48,337 bases of DNA from Prosthecobacter debontii. GTDB taxonomy: Bacteria; Verrucomicrobiota; Verrucomicrobiia; Verrucomicrobiales; Akkermansiaceae. Each line of letters opens with the position of its first letter. The first letter of the stretch is position 1. The stretch spans positions 1 to 48,337 of the forward strand of contig CAMBQC010000004.1 in assembly GCA_945869855.1 (NCBI GenBank), read 5' to 3'. The notes below the pieces were generated by a model. That model was given only the letters and a program-made list of their open reading frames with translations. It was not told where the DNA came from and did no database searches. Positions 25,069 through 33,930 of the stretch are shown in pieces. The position numbers and the translations under genes were made by a program.

Positions 25069-25752
25069 ATGGCCAAATACATAGGCACCGCAATCCTGGC
25101 GTTACTGGTGGCCGGAAGCTGGTATATGTTTAATCGATCCGGGGATGAAGTGCGGGACATGGAGAAACAAATCGCACTGCTCGAGGATAATGATCCCGAG
25201 GAACGGACGCCGAAACTCAAATCCGAGATGAGTGGCAAAGAGGGGGCGCGCATCTTCAATGGTATCCTGCTGACTTTCCTAAGCGCGGGCCTGATCGGCA
25301 TCGTTTTCGTGACCACGGTGCTGCCTCTCCTTGCCGATAAAATGACGCACGCGATTTATGACAGCGGCGAGGAGGTGGAGAGGGACGTATTTCATCAGGC
25401 CCGCGTGCTGATGGCGCAGGGCGACTGGGAGGGCGCGATCGAGGCCTTCAGGATGGGGGCGCAAAAGGAGCCGCTCAACCGCATGTCATATCTCGAGATC
25501 GCGAAAATCCAGAAAAACCAGTTGGAGGATCCGCTGGCTGCGATCAGCACCCTCCGCGAGGCGCTCGAAGGCCAGGAGTGGGAGGAAGACAATGCCGCCT
25601 TCTTGATGTTCCGGATTGCGGAAATTTACGATGAGGACGCCGATGATCGTAAGGCAGCGGTCGCGATTTTCGAGCAGGTGATGGAGCTGTTTCCGGAAAC
25701 CCGCCACTCGGCCAATGCGCGAACCAAGCTCCACGAATGGGGCATGGCCTAG
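25069..25752 (+). CDS. Membrane-anchored TPR protein
   Basis: 227 residues. An N-terminal hydrophobic segment (about 4-21), a charged stretch, a second segment (about 64-85, GILLTFLSAGLIGIVFVTTV), then about three tetratricopeptide repeats from residue 105 onward (QARVLMAQGDWEGAIEAF is the clearest). The repeats probably face the cytoplasm or periplasm and bind a partner protein. It ends six bases before comEC, so the two are likely translated from one message. A role linked to the ComEC channel is possible but not shown. Confidence 0.75.
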   Translation: MAKYIGTAILALLVAGSWYMFNRSGDEVRDMEKQIALLEDNDPEERTPKLKSEMSGKEGARIFNGILLTFLSAGLIGIVFVTTVLPLLADKMTHAIYDSGEEVERDVFHQARVLMAQGDWEGAIEAFRMGAQKEPLNRMSYLEIAKIQKNQLEDPLAAISTLREALEGQEWEEDNAAFLMFRIAEIYDEDADDRKAAVAIFEQVMELFPETRHSANARTKLHEWGMA

Positions 25753-25758
25753 AAGGCG

Positions 25759-28008
25759 ATGTCGAAATTCGTCATGCGGTTGTGGGCGAAACGGCCGCTC
25801 TTCGCGCTGGCTGCCGGGCTGGTGGCACTCATGGCGCTCGATCACTTTTCGCCGGGTTTTCTGTGGCTTGGCGGGCTTGTTTTCGCGGCGATAGTGGTGC
25901 GCTTCGGAGGGTGGAAAACGGGATTTATCGCTTTCTTCCTCACTGCCATCGTGTGGGGCGGCGGTCGGTTCCGCGACGCGCGGCAGGAGGCGGATGAGGC
26001 GCGGTTTTCAAAAATCGGCCTGGCGGAGGCGGAGGCGCGCCTGGCCGAGGATGGCACCGGCGAGGAGGGGAAATGGAGTGCGGTCGCGCGGCTGCATGGC
26101 GATAAGTATGGCGGCAGGAAAGTGCGCTGGATCGGCACGGGCGAGCCCCCGCCTGTCGGGACCGAGCTGAGGGCGAGCGGGGTTTTCGAAGACCTCGGCG
26201 GGGAGAGAAATCCTGGTGTGCCGGATCGCGTGGAGAATTTGCGGAACGAGGGGGTGGTAGCGGTTTTCCGGGCGAACGGGATGCGCTCGGAACAATGGAT
26301 CGGGCCGGTGAGTTCATGGGCGGCGGGCATCAAGAAGAGTTTCCGCGAGAGCATCACGGTGGGCTTGGACAGGGAAAGTCTCGCGGCGAAGGTGATCTTG
26401 GCAGTGGTGATCGGGGAGAAGGCGAAGGATTCGCTGGGCTTGGTGCGGGACTTCCGTGAGAGCGGCACGCTGCATGTATTTTCCGTCAGCGGCATGCACG
26501 TGATGATGCTGGGGAGCATGATCTGGTTTGCGCTGAAATGGGCGGGCGTCCCGCGGCGGGCGGCGATCCCGGTGATCATCGCCGCGATGTTCGGCTATTC
26601 GTGGCTGGCGGGAAACGGCCCTGCCGCCGTGCGCTCGGCATGGATGGGCGCGGTGTTTCTCGGCGGTTTCGCATTCCGCCGCAGGACGGATCTGCTCAAC
26701 TCCCTCGGCGCGGTGCTCATCGTTTCCCTGCTGTGGGACCATCGTATAATCCGCATGCCCGGCGTGCAGCTTTCCTACGGCGTCGTCGCGGCCATCGGGC
26801 TTGGGACGGCGCTGGCGCGTCGCGGTCTCACTTGGATCGCGGCGGATGAGCTTTTTCTACCGACCAGTGAGATCGGCTTCTGGCGGGCAAAATGGCTCGG
26901 CTTCCGAAAAAATCTCGCGGAGTCGTTTGCCGTTTCCACGGCGGCCTCGGTGGGTTCCGCTCCGCTGACGGCTTTCCATTTCGGCATGGTATCGCCGATC
27001 TCGGTTTTCGCGACCGTGGCGCTCGTGCCCATTGTTTACGCGCTGCTTGGCCTCGCCCTGATTTCCTGCGTGCTGCGTCCTTTTTCAGAAAGCGCGGCCA
27101 TTTTCCTTAACCGGACCAACGCTCACCTCGCCAATGCCTGCGCGGGAACGGCAGGATTTTTCGCACGGATACCAGGCGGGTCAGGTTCTGTCGTGACTAC
27201 GAAAAAAGACACGCTCATCATCTACGATCTCGGCTACGGTGCCGCCGCCACGTGTTTCACCTCGGGTGCTGGCAATGCCATCCTGCTCGACACCGGCGGG
27301 AAATTCTCGCTGGAGAGCCAGGTCGGCCCCTCGCTGATGCGGCTGGGGATGCGTCCCGATTCCGTGATCCTTACCCACGCCGATGCGGGACATGCCTCGC
27401 CACCCGAGTTGCTTTTGGAAATGTTCCCGTTGCGGCAGGTCGCCAGCGGGATGGTGCCATCGCAGGGCACGGTCGCGGCGCAATGGAAGGATTTCCATGC
27501 GAAGGACGTCCGTGTTTACACTCCCGGAAAAGGGGATCGCCTCGATTTCGGGGGTGGAGCTTGGGGCGAGGTTTTGCTCTCGGCGAAGGATGGTAATCTC
27601 GGATCGCTCGCCGATGACCGCGCGATGGTATTGCGGCTGCACAGGAAGGGCTGGAAAATCCTTTTTACCGGAGACGCGGGCAGACTGAGTGAGGAGGCGC
27701 TTCTCGAATCGGGAACCGATCTCGCGGCGGATGTGATCGTAGCCGGGCTCCATGAGAACGACCTGAGCCTTACCGATGCCTTTCTCAGCGCCGTGAAACC
27801 GCAGGCGATCATCATGGCTAGTTCCGCGGGTTCCGAAATGGACCGCCAACGCGAGTTCCAGAAAAAATCGTGGGAGAAGAAAGGGATGCGTGTGATCGAC
27901 CAAACGGAGACCGGCGGGCTGACCATGACATTTGCAGGGGAGGGAAACCTAGTCATTCAGGGCTTTGCCGACGGCTCGGAAATTCGAATCAACCATGGGC
28001 GCCATTAG
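25759..28008 (+). CDS. comEC: ComEC/Rec2-family DNA-uptake channel protein
   Basis: 749 residues in the ComEC order: N-terminal membrane segments (1-70), an OB-like soluble part with GTELRASGVFEDLG (about 75-190), the competence membrane domain (about 200-480) with HVFSVSGMHVMMLG as the family signature, and a C-terminal metallo-beta-lactamase-like domain (about 490-749). The last holds LTHADAGH (H540, D542, H545) and FTGDAG. The Asp normally found directly before the last His of the LTHxDxDH motif is Gly here. ComEC passes single-stranded DNA into the cytoplasm during transformation. GAAGG lies close before the ATG. Confidence 0.9.
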   Translation: MSKFVMRLWAKRPLFALAAGLVALMALDHFSPGFLWLGGLVFAAIVVRFGGWKTGFIAFFLTAIVWGGGRFRDARQEADEARFSKIGLAEAEARLAEDGTGEEGKWSAVARLHGDKYGGRKVRWIGTGEPPPVGTELRASGVFEDLGGERNPGVPDRVENLRNEGVVAVFRANGMRSEQWIGPVSSWAAGIKKSFRESITVGLDRESLAAKVILAVVIGEKAKDSLGLVRDFRESGTLHVFSVSGMHVMMLGSMIWFALKWAGVPRRAAIPVIIAAMFGYSWLAGNGPAAVRSAWMGAVFLGGFAFRRRTDLLNSLGAVLIVSLLWDHRIIRMPGVQLSYGVVAAIGLGTALARRGLTWIAADELFLPTSEIGFWRAKWLGFRKNLAESFAVSTAASVGSAPLTAFHFGMVSPISVFATVALVPIVYALLGLALISCVLRPFSESAAIFLNRTNAHLANACAGTAGFFARIPGGSGSVVTTKKDTLIIYDLGYGAAATCFTSGAGNAILLDTGGKFSLESQVGPSLMRLGMRPDSVILTHADAGHASPPELLLEMFPLRQVASGMVPSQGTVAAQWKDFHAKDVRVYTPGKGDRLDFGGGAWGEVLLSAKDGNLGSLADDRAMVLRLHRKGWKILFTGDAGRLSEEALLESGTDLAADVIVAGLHENDLSLTDAFLSAVKPQAIIMASSAGSEMDRQREFQKKSWEKKGMRVIDQTETGGLTMTFAGEGNLVIQGFADGSEIRINHGRH

Positions 28009-28115
28009 CGCGGGGCACTGTCAGGCCGTTCCGCAGGGTTCACGCTAGGCGCTACAGCGAATCACCCGCGACAACGGCACGAACCAAACCTAAGACCTTC
28101 CCGCGCTTTGGATTT

Positions 28116-29213
28116 TTACACAATCCCCTCGGCTGTCTCCTGTTTCAGTCGAAGCTGGCCGCAGGCGGCGTCGATATCGTGACCCTTCTCGATGCGGAGG
28201 GTGGCGGTGACGTCGGCGTTTTTCAAGACATCCTGGAAGGCGCGGCAGTGGGAAAGGGCGGGGCGCTCCCATTCGAGACCCTCGACGGTGTTGTAGGGAA
28301 TGAGGTTTACCTTGGCGGAAACATGGCGGGCGTGGCGGGCAAGGATGGCGGCCTGCTCCAGGGAATCGTTGACACCTTTGATGAGGATGTATTCGAGGGT
28401 GAGCTTCTGCTTTTTCGTGGAGTTCCAATGGGCGAGGGCGTCCATGAGGGTGGCGACAGGATACTTCCTGTTCACCGGCATGATGCGATCGCGGACTTCG
28501 TCGGTGGCGCCGTGAAAGGAAATGGCGAGGCGGATCTGCTGGGGATGATCCGCGAGTTTTCTGATCTGCGGGGCAAGGCCTGAGGTGGAGATGGTGAGGT
28601 GGCGGGCACCGAGGTGGAGGGTTTCCGGGCCGGTGATCAGGGCGATGGCGGCCATGAGCTGGTCAAAGTTCGCCATGGGCTCGCCCATGCCCATGAAGAC
28701 CAGATTGTCCACGCGCTCACCGGAAATCTGCTCGGCGGCGAGCACTTGCCCGGCAATCTCGGCGGCGTCAAGATTCCGCGTGTAGCCGGCGAGGCCGGAG
28801 GCGCAGAACTTGCAACCATACGCGCACCCAACCTGCGAGGAAACGCAGAGCGTGCGGCGGTCGGATTTCTCACCGTAGAGGGCGGGGTTCGCGGGGATGA
28901 GTACGGACTCGATGTAGCGGCCGTCGTGGAGGCGGAAGAGAAACTTCCGCGTGGTGTCGGCGCTACCCTGGGTCTGTGCGTGGGTGAGTGCGCTGAGGCG
29001 GAAGGCGTCGGCGAGCTTTTCGCGCAGCGCGGCGGGGAGATTCGTCATGTCCGCGAAGGAGGATGCCTTTTTTTTCCAGACCCAATCAAGGATCTGCTTC
29101 GCGCGAAAAGCCGGTTCGCCCTGTGCGGACAGCCATGCTGAGAGCACTTCCGCGGATTGACCGGGGAGGGCGGGGAGGGCTTTTTCTACGATATTTCCCG
29201 TAGTTCCCATCAT
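28116..29213 (-). CDS. rlmN: 23S rRNA (adenine2503-C2)-methyltransferase RlmN
   Basis: 365 residues, a radical-SAM enzyme. The CxxxCxxC cluster is Cys130-Cys134-Cys137 (CAYGCKFC), FMGMGEPM follows and the methyl-carrying Cys351 is in IDAACGQL at the end. It methylates A2503 of 23S rRNA and often A37 of tRNAs. The ATG start overlaps the TGA stop of the upstream secreted metallopeptidase gene (ATGA), so translation is probably coupled; a second ATG follows immediately. The C-terminal dozen residues after the Cys motif are variable, as usual. Confidence 0.97.
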   Translation of the reverse strand: MMGTTGNIVEKALPALPGQSAEVLSAWLSAQGEPAFRAKQILDWVWKKKASSFADMTNLPAALREKLADAFRLSALTHAQTQGSADTTRKFLFRLHDGRYIESVLIPANPALYGEKSDRRTLCVSSQVGCAYGCKFCASGLAGYTRNLDAAEIAGQVLAAEQISGERVDNLVFMGMGEPMANFDQLMAAIALITGPETLHLGARHLTISTSGLAPQIRKLADHPQQIRLAISFHGATDEVRDRIMPVNRKYPVATLMDALAHWNSTKKQKLTLEYILIKGVNDSLEQAAILARHARHVSAKVNLIPYNTVEGLEWERPALSHCRAFQDVLKNADVTATLRIEKGHDIDAACGQLRLKQETAEGIV

Positions 29214-30391
29214 TTGGAAAAAGTGAAATCAACTCCCTTGCGTGAGTAGGCCTTGGCGATTTCCTCCTCAAGCTGTTCCCATGTCTGGCCATCCAACAAA
29301 ACGTTTAGTGCATCGTCGCCATCCTTACCTTCGTGAAGCGCCTTGAGGAAATTCTTGATGCGGGCAGCATCTTCATTGCGATCCATGTGGAAGAAGTAGT
29401 TCGTGATCAGTAGGCCGCAGCCGTAGTTGACCTGTGAGTTTGAGGTGAACGATGCGTAGGGTTGAAGCATCCAGTTTCTGAGGCTGCCTAGCTTGATGTC
29501 TTTGCCAATCGCACGTCCTCCATCGCCCTTTTTCCCATATGAGGTGACATATTCTACAATAGGTTTGAAATTCGTCTTCACGTTGAAGTTGCCATAGCTG
29601 TATGGGGTGACGGCGACGTACTCGGCCAAGCCCTCGGTGAACCAGCCCATAGAGCCGTGGGCGTAGTAATTGTCCGGAGTGAGCTGGTGGACGAGTTCGT
29701 GCGGCAGGGTCTTGTTTGATTTATCTCGATCAAGCATGTATCCGCTACCGACAGGTCTCACGCCGAGGCTGGTGAGAGGAACCATGACGATATTCTTCCC
29801 TCCGATGAAAACCCCGGCGGAACCAGGCGGGCCGCCAGCGGAGTGGTAGGACTGTTCCGTTTCAAACAGGAGAATTTGGTATTTCCCCTCTTGTTTCACC
29901 CCACCGCTGATGGCGAGAGGTAATGCGCGCACGAATTGGTGGGTGGCTTCAAACATTACGGCGAAGCCCTTGACCACGGAATTCGAGAGCCTCACATCAC
30001 AGTGGTAGCGGTAGTTGGTAGATTCATAAATGAACGTCTTCGCATCCGCATCCTCCTTTACTGTTTGGATCTCTGGATCGCCGTCGTAGGAAATCCGGTC
30101 AGGCCACGGAGCATCGAAGTTATCAGCAGGCTTATCACCCTCTCCTTCTTTCACCTTTTCGCGCTCAAGCAGGAACTTCTCGATAAATGCTTGGTCGTTC
30201 CTAGAGAGTTTTGCGATGAGATAAGGAATTTTTCTCCCGTCAGGCATCAGCAGCATGGCGTACTCGTTCTCTACCTTCACCAGTGAGGCTTTGATCTTGC
30301 GTCCCTGCTCATCTGTCCAAACGCGCTCAAGCTGTTGCGATAGCGCCAAGGTAGCGGTAACGAAAAAAAAGATGATGGTTTGGATTTTCAT
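29210..30391 (-). CDS. Secreted SHD1-domain gluzincin metallopeptidase
   Basis: 393 residues. A signal peptide (1-19, ending LALSQQ) leads to an SHD1-like module (about 22-72: RVWTDEQGRKIKASLVKVEN through KLSRNDQAFIEKF), a small domain frequent in Verrucomicrobiota and Planctomycetota. A middle domain is followed by HELVH at 231-235 and FTEGLAEYV with Glu253, the gluzincin zinc set. It is probably an extracytoplasmic peptidase of the DUF1570-like group; the substrate is unknown. Its GC content is clearly lower than its neighbours (23 of 60 bases at 29521-29580), suggesting a different origin. It overlaps rlmN by four bases and follows the Nudix gene by 18. Confidence 0.8.
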   Translation of the reverse strand: MKIQTIIFFFVTATLALSQQLERVWTDEQGRKIKASLVKVENEYAMLLMPDGRKIPYLIAKLSRNDQAFIEKFLLEREKVKEGEGDKPADNFDAPWPDRISYDGDPEIQTVKEDADAKTFIYESTNYRYHCDVRLSNSVVKGFAVMFEATHQFVRALPLAISGGVKQEGKYQILLFETEQSYHSAGGPPGSAGVFIGGKNIVMVPLTSLGVRPVGSGYMLDRDKSNKTLPHELVHQLTPDNYYAHGSMGWFTEGLAEYVAVTPYSYGNFNVKTNFKPIVEYVTSYGKKGDGGRAIGKDIKLGSLRNWMLQPYASFTSNSQVNYGCGLLITNYFFHMDRNEDAARIKNFLKALHEGKDGDDALNVLLDGQTWEQLEEEIAKAYSRKGVDFTFSK

Positions 30392-30409
30392 GTTGTTCGC
30401 CGAGTTCTA

Positions 30410-31015
30410 CTACGACTCGTATCGTTCGTCGAACGCATTCACGCGTTCGCAGAATGCCACGTCGGTGATTTCTTTCCAAACCATCGTTTCGCCCTCGAAA
30501 ACGAATTTTCCGCAGATGCTCCGGCCTTCAAGGACGAGGGGCAGCCAATGGCGGTCGTCCTCCCACATGCGGCCGTACGGGATGGCGTCGAGCGGCGACC
30601 AGAGCGGCACGGCCTCGTCCGTTTCCGTGGGCGTGCCGCTGAACTCGGAGCCAAGGAACACATGGCAGAAAATGTCCGGGCAATCCGACATGCGGAACCA
30701 CAGCTCGCCGACCTTGCGCGCATCGCTCACAGAAACGAGCAGCTCCTCCTCGGTTTCGCGAACGGCGCATTCGAGGGGAGTCTCGCCGGGATCGATCTTG
30801 CCGCCGGGGCCGTTCACCTTGCCCGCGCCATGGCCGCGCTTTTTCTCGATGAGAAGAATCTCGCTGCCGCGCACGACGAACATCAGGGTCGCCTCAATCT
30901 CGCCCCGCCATTCCGTCCAATCATCTAAGCGCACGCGGGGGAATTTGGGGATTGAACGGGGAATGTCCAGCTTTCCGGAATTGCCACGCAGGCGTAAGGA
31001 GGCAACTTGTGTCAC
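30410..31015 (-). CDS. Nudix hydrolase, MTH1-like oxidised-nucleotide diphosphatase
   Basis: Up to 201 residues. The Nudix box reads GGKIDPGETPLECAVRETEE followed by EL, preceded by KKRGHGAGKVNGPGG, and the C-terminal MWEDDRHWLPLVLEGRSICGKFVFEGE closely follows the human MTH1 pattern. It probably hydrolyses 8-oxo-dGTP or related damaged nucleotides. The start is unsure: ATG 31015 would overlap the divergent GTG start at 31009, while GTG 30934 (174 residues) and ATG 30883 (158 residues, MTH1 length) better fit the domain. It is first in an apparent operon with the metallopeptidase and rlmN. Confidence 0.88.
   Translation of the reverse strand: MTQVASLRLRGNSGKLDIPRSIPKFPRVRLDDWTEWRGEIEATLMFVVRGSEILLIEKKRGHGAGKVNGPGGKIDPGETPLECAVRETEEELLVSVSDARKVGELWFRMSDCPDIFCHVFLGSEFSGTPTETDEAVPLWSPLDAIPYGRMWEDDRHWLPLVLEGRSICGKFVFEGETMVWKEITDVAFCERVNAFDERYES
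30998..31003 (+). promoter_or_regulatory. Strong ribosome-binding site fixing a GTG start
   Basis: AGGAGG lies five bases before GTG 31009, in frame with the downstream gene and ahead of the ATG at 31030. A perfect Shine-Dalgarno sequence is rare in this window, so it favours GTG 31009. Confidence 0.65.
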
Positions 31016-33342
31016 CGTATCACGATATCATGCATGCTCGCCACATCCTCCCGATCATGATGCTTGGTGCGAAAACGGCCATCGCAGATGAAGCCTACAA
31101 GTCGGAGATCGAGCCGTTGCTCGTCGAGTATTGCTTCGACTGCCACGGCGACGGATCGCGGGAGGGAGATTTCCGGATGGACACATTCAAGGATCTCTCC
31201 GCCCACCTCGGCGACCGCGAGCACTGGATGCCTGTCTGGAGAAATCTCCGCTCACAGATCATGCCGCCGTCCGATGAGGCGCAGCCGAGCGTGGAGGAAA
31301 CCAAGAAGCTGCTCGCATGGATCGAGTCCAAGGTGTTCAAGCTCGATCCCCAAAAGCCGGATCCCGGGCGCGTCACTATCCGCCGCCTCAACCGCAATGA
31401 ATACGCAAACGCCGTCTTCGACCTGCTCGGCATCGAATACGACACCGCCGAGGCCTTCCCGCCGGACGATACCGGATACGGCTTCGACAACATCGGCGAC
31501 GTGCTTTCCATCTCCCCGCTGCTAATGGAGAAATACCTCACGTCCGCCGAGGAGGTGGTAAACCTCGCGCTGCCCGACGACGCCTCCGCGCAGGTTCCGC
31601 GGGTCGAGTTTCCCGCCGGAAATTTCAAAAATCCCTCCGTCCCGCCGACCTGGATCCCTTTTTCCGAAAGGGCGAATTTCACCGTGAACGTGCCGGTAAA
31701 GTGGGACGGGACATACCAGCTCACCCTCCAATATGCGATCCAGGGAGCGACCGAAGCAACCACCGCCGAGGCCTTTCTGGAAATTTCAGCCGAAGGAAAA
31801 AAGCTCGCGGAAGCCGCGCTCGGCTGGGATCAGCGCCGCAGCATTGACCTCGCCGCCGACGTGAAAATGGAGAAGGGCGAGCGAACCATCAAGGTGACGC
31901 TGAAACCGGAAAAATCACCCACGGCAGGTGAGGAGGCGCTTTTCCTCCGGCTCCAGCGTCTCATTGTCCGGGGGCCGCTCGACGGTACGCAGAGGGAGTT
32001 TTCGAAAGGCCACCGCATGATCTTCGTGGATGGTCCGGCTCCGGAAGATCCCGAGGCCGCCAACGCCTATGCGCGCAAGATCATGCGCTCGTTCGTTTCC
32101 CGGGCTTTCCGGAGACCGGTTGTCGAGAGCGACATCACCCGCCTTGTGGCGATCGTGAACGAGATCGACAAGCTACCCGGAAAAACCTTCCAAGACGGCA
32201 TCAAACAGGCCATCGCCGCCTGCCTCGCCTCGCCGCGTTTCCTGTTCCGTGCCGAGATCCAGCCGGAGCCGAACAACCCGGCAAAAATCGTCCCGCTCGA
32301 CGAATACGCCCTCGCCTCGCGCCTGTCCTTTTTCCTGTGGGCATCCGTCCCCGACGACGAACTACTATCTTTGGCGTACAACAAAAAACTCCGCACCAAC
32401 CTCCGCCAACAAGTGGAGCGCATGCTTGCCGATCCGCGCTCGCGTAGGCTTACGGAAAACTTCGTCGGCCAATGGTTGCAGGCACGTGATATCGCCACCG
32501 CACCCATCTCCGCGCCGACCATTCTCGGGGTCGCGGACAACCGCGAGGCGGCGGAGATTTTCGATCCACGGCTCCGCGACGACATGCGCGAGGAAACCTA
32601 TGCGCTCTTCGGATACATTCTCCGCGAAGGCCGGCCGGCCGAGGAACTTATTTCCGCCCGCTACTCTTTCCTCAACGAGCGCCTCGCCGCTTTCTATGGT
32701 GTGGGCGGCGTGAAGGGGGAAGATTTCCGCCCTGTCGATCTCACCGAGCACCCGGAGCGCGGCGGCCTTCTGACCCAAGGCACATTCCTCATCGTAAGCT
32801 CCAACCCCACCCGCACCTCTCCGGTGAAACGCGGCCTCTATGTCTTGGAAAACCTGCTGGGAACGCCGCCCCCACCGGCGCCACCTAACGTGCCGGAGCT
32901 CACGGAGGCGGCCAAGGAAGGGGCGAACCCAACCATGCGCGAGATGATGGAGATCCATCGCAAGAATCCTGATTGCCGCGGCTGCCACGCACGCATGGAC
33001 CCCATCGGGCTCGGTTTGGAAAACTTCGATGCCCTTGGCCGTTTCCGTAAAACCGAGTCTGGCAAGCCTATCGATACCGCCGGCGAGCTGGTCACCGGTG
33101 AGGCATTTACAGATGTGGCTGCGCTCAAAGCCATCCTCGCCGAAAAACGTAAGCCGGATTTCTACCGCACCGTTTCCGAGAAACTCCTCACCTACGCGAT
33201 CGGGCGCGGCGTGGAGTATTACGACTCCACCACCATCGAGCAGCTCGCCGCCCACATGGAGAAAAACGATGGCAAGCTCATCGAGTTAATCCACGCCATC
33301 ACCACCTCAGCACCCTTCCAGCTACGCCGCGGGGATGAGTGA
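31009..33342 (+). CDS. Planctomycete-type cytochrome protein (DUF1587/1592/1588/1585)
   Basis: 777 residues from GTG 31009, with a signal-like N terminus. The order matches the PSCyt/PSD family: haem site CFDCHG at 42-47, DUF1587 (RLNRNEYANAVFDLLG, about 125), a beta-rich middle, DUF1595/1592 (FVSRAFRRPVVE, then RLSFFLWASVPDDELL and FVGQWLQARDI), DUF1588 (RGGLLTQGTFL) with a second haem-like site CRGCHA at 656-661 and DUF1585 (YAIGRGVEYYD). These are periplasmic redox proteins of unknown substrate, typical of PVC bacteria. The usual neighbouring DUF1552 gene is absent. Confidence 0.9.
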   Translation: MSPYHDIMHARHILPIMMLGAKTAIADEAYKSEIEPLLVEYCFDCHGDGSREGDFRMDTFKDLSAHLGDREHWMPVWRNLRSQIMPPSDEAQPSVEETKKLLAWIESKVFKLDPQKPDPGRVTIRRLNRNEYANAVFDLLGIEYDTAEAFPPDDTGYGFDNIGDVLSISPLLMEKYLTSAEEVVNLALPDDASAQVPRVEFPAGNFKNPSVPPTWIPFSERANFTVNVPVKWDGTYQLTLQYAIQGATEATTAEAFLEISAEGKKLAEAALGWDQRRSIDLAADVKMEKGERTIKVTLKPEKSPTAGEEALFLRLQRLIVRGPLDGTQREFSKGHRMIFVDGPAPEDPEAANAYARKIMRSFVSRAFRRPVVESDITRLVAIVNEIDKLPGKTFQDGIKQAIAACLASPRFLFRAEIQPEPNNPAKIVPLDEYALASRLSFFLWASVPDDELLSLAYNKKLRTNLRQQVERMLADPRSRRLTENFVGQWLQARDIATAPISAPTILGVADNREAAEIFDPRLRDDMREETYALFGYILREGRPAEELISARYSFLNERLAAFYGVGGVKGEDFRPVDLTEHPERGGLLTQGTFLIVSSNPTRTSPVKRGLYVLENLLGTPPPPAPPNVPELTEAAKEGANPTMREMMEIHRKNPDCRGCHARMDPIGLGLENFDALGRFRKTESGKPIDTAGELVTGEAFTDVAALKAILAEKRKPDFYRTVSEKLLTYAIGRGVEYYDSTTIEQLAAHMEKNDGKLIELIHAITTSAPFQLRRGDE

Positions 33343-33516
33343 TTCACGTATCCGGCGCCGGCTCGGATCCGCCGGATGCAGGGTGTAATGAGAACCGTCC
33401 GGATTGATCGTGGTGACGGAGGCCAGGTTCGGTCGATTGGTATCTTAGAGACCCGCATTTCCAGGAAACGCTGTAAAATCTGGAAAGGAGCCCTTCATTA
33501 TCCGGACAGGGTTTCA

Positions 33517-33930
33517 TCAGATATAGAACATTGGATCGGAGGGCGGGTTGGCCATGGAGCTGAGGCTGATGTTGTCGAGGTCGTTGGCGAGTTTGGAGGA
33601 GACGGTTTGCCAGGCGCGGCGGACCGCGGTGCCGGATTCGCCTTCGGTAAGGGCAGTGTTTTGGAGCTGGGAGGGCTCCACGGCATCGACGATCTGGCGG
33701 AGGGTGATGCGCTCGGCGGGGCGGGAGAGGAGATAGCCGCCGTGGGCGCCGCGGCGGGAGTCGATGATCCCGGCGCGGCGGAGGTCGTTGAGGATCTGGA
33801 CCAAAAAGTTGGCGGAGACAGCTTCCCGTTGCGCAAGTTCGTCAAGGCGGGTAAGACTCTTGCCGTCATAGGTCTTTGCGAGCTGTGCAAGGGCGCGGCA
33901 GGCGTATTCCAATTTCTGGGAAATTTTCAT
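33517..33930 (-). CDS. Rrf2-family transcriptional regulator (CymR-like, no cluster cysteines)
   Basis: 137 residues. The winged helix runs MKISQKLEYACRALAQLA, then ANFLVQILNDLRRAGIIDSRRGAHGGYLL (recognition helix and wing), and the C-terminal dimer helix. The three Cys that hold an iron-sulphur cluster in IscR and NsrR are missing; the only Cys is in the first helix. Cluster-free Rrf2 proteins include CymR, the cysteine-metabolism repressor that senses through CysK. The head-to-head position with cysE fits such a role (inference). Its start codon overlaps that of cysE on the opposite strand. Confidence 0.85.
   Translation of the reverse strand: MKISQKLEYACRALAQLAKTYDGKSLTRLDELAQREAVSANFLVQILNDLRRAGIIDSRRGAHGGYLLSRPAERITLRQIVDAVEPSQLQNTALTEGESGTAVRRAWQTVSSKLANDLDNISLSSMANPPSDPMFYI
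33911..33925. promoter_or_regulatory. Possible operator at the rrf2/cysE junction
   Basis: AATTT-CTGGG-AAATT, a 15-base inverted repeat inside the first codons of rrf2 and ending three bases before the cysE start codon. It is well placed for binding by the Rrf2 protein, but no known site consensus was tested. Confidence 0.3.

Noticed and set aside
33322-33445. Protein-like minus-strand stretch after the DUF1592-type gene (reads NLASVTTINPDGSHYTLHP)
   Set aside because: About 38 codons with no start codon and a stop just upstream. It could be a relic, but nothing identifies it.
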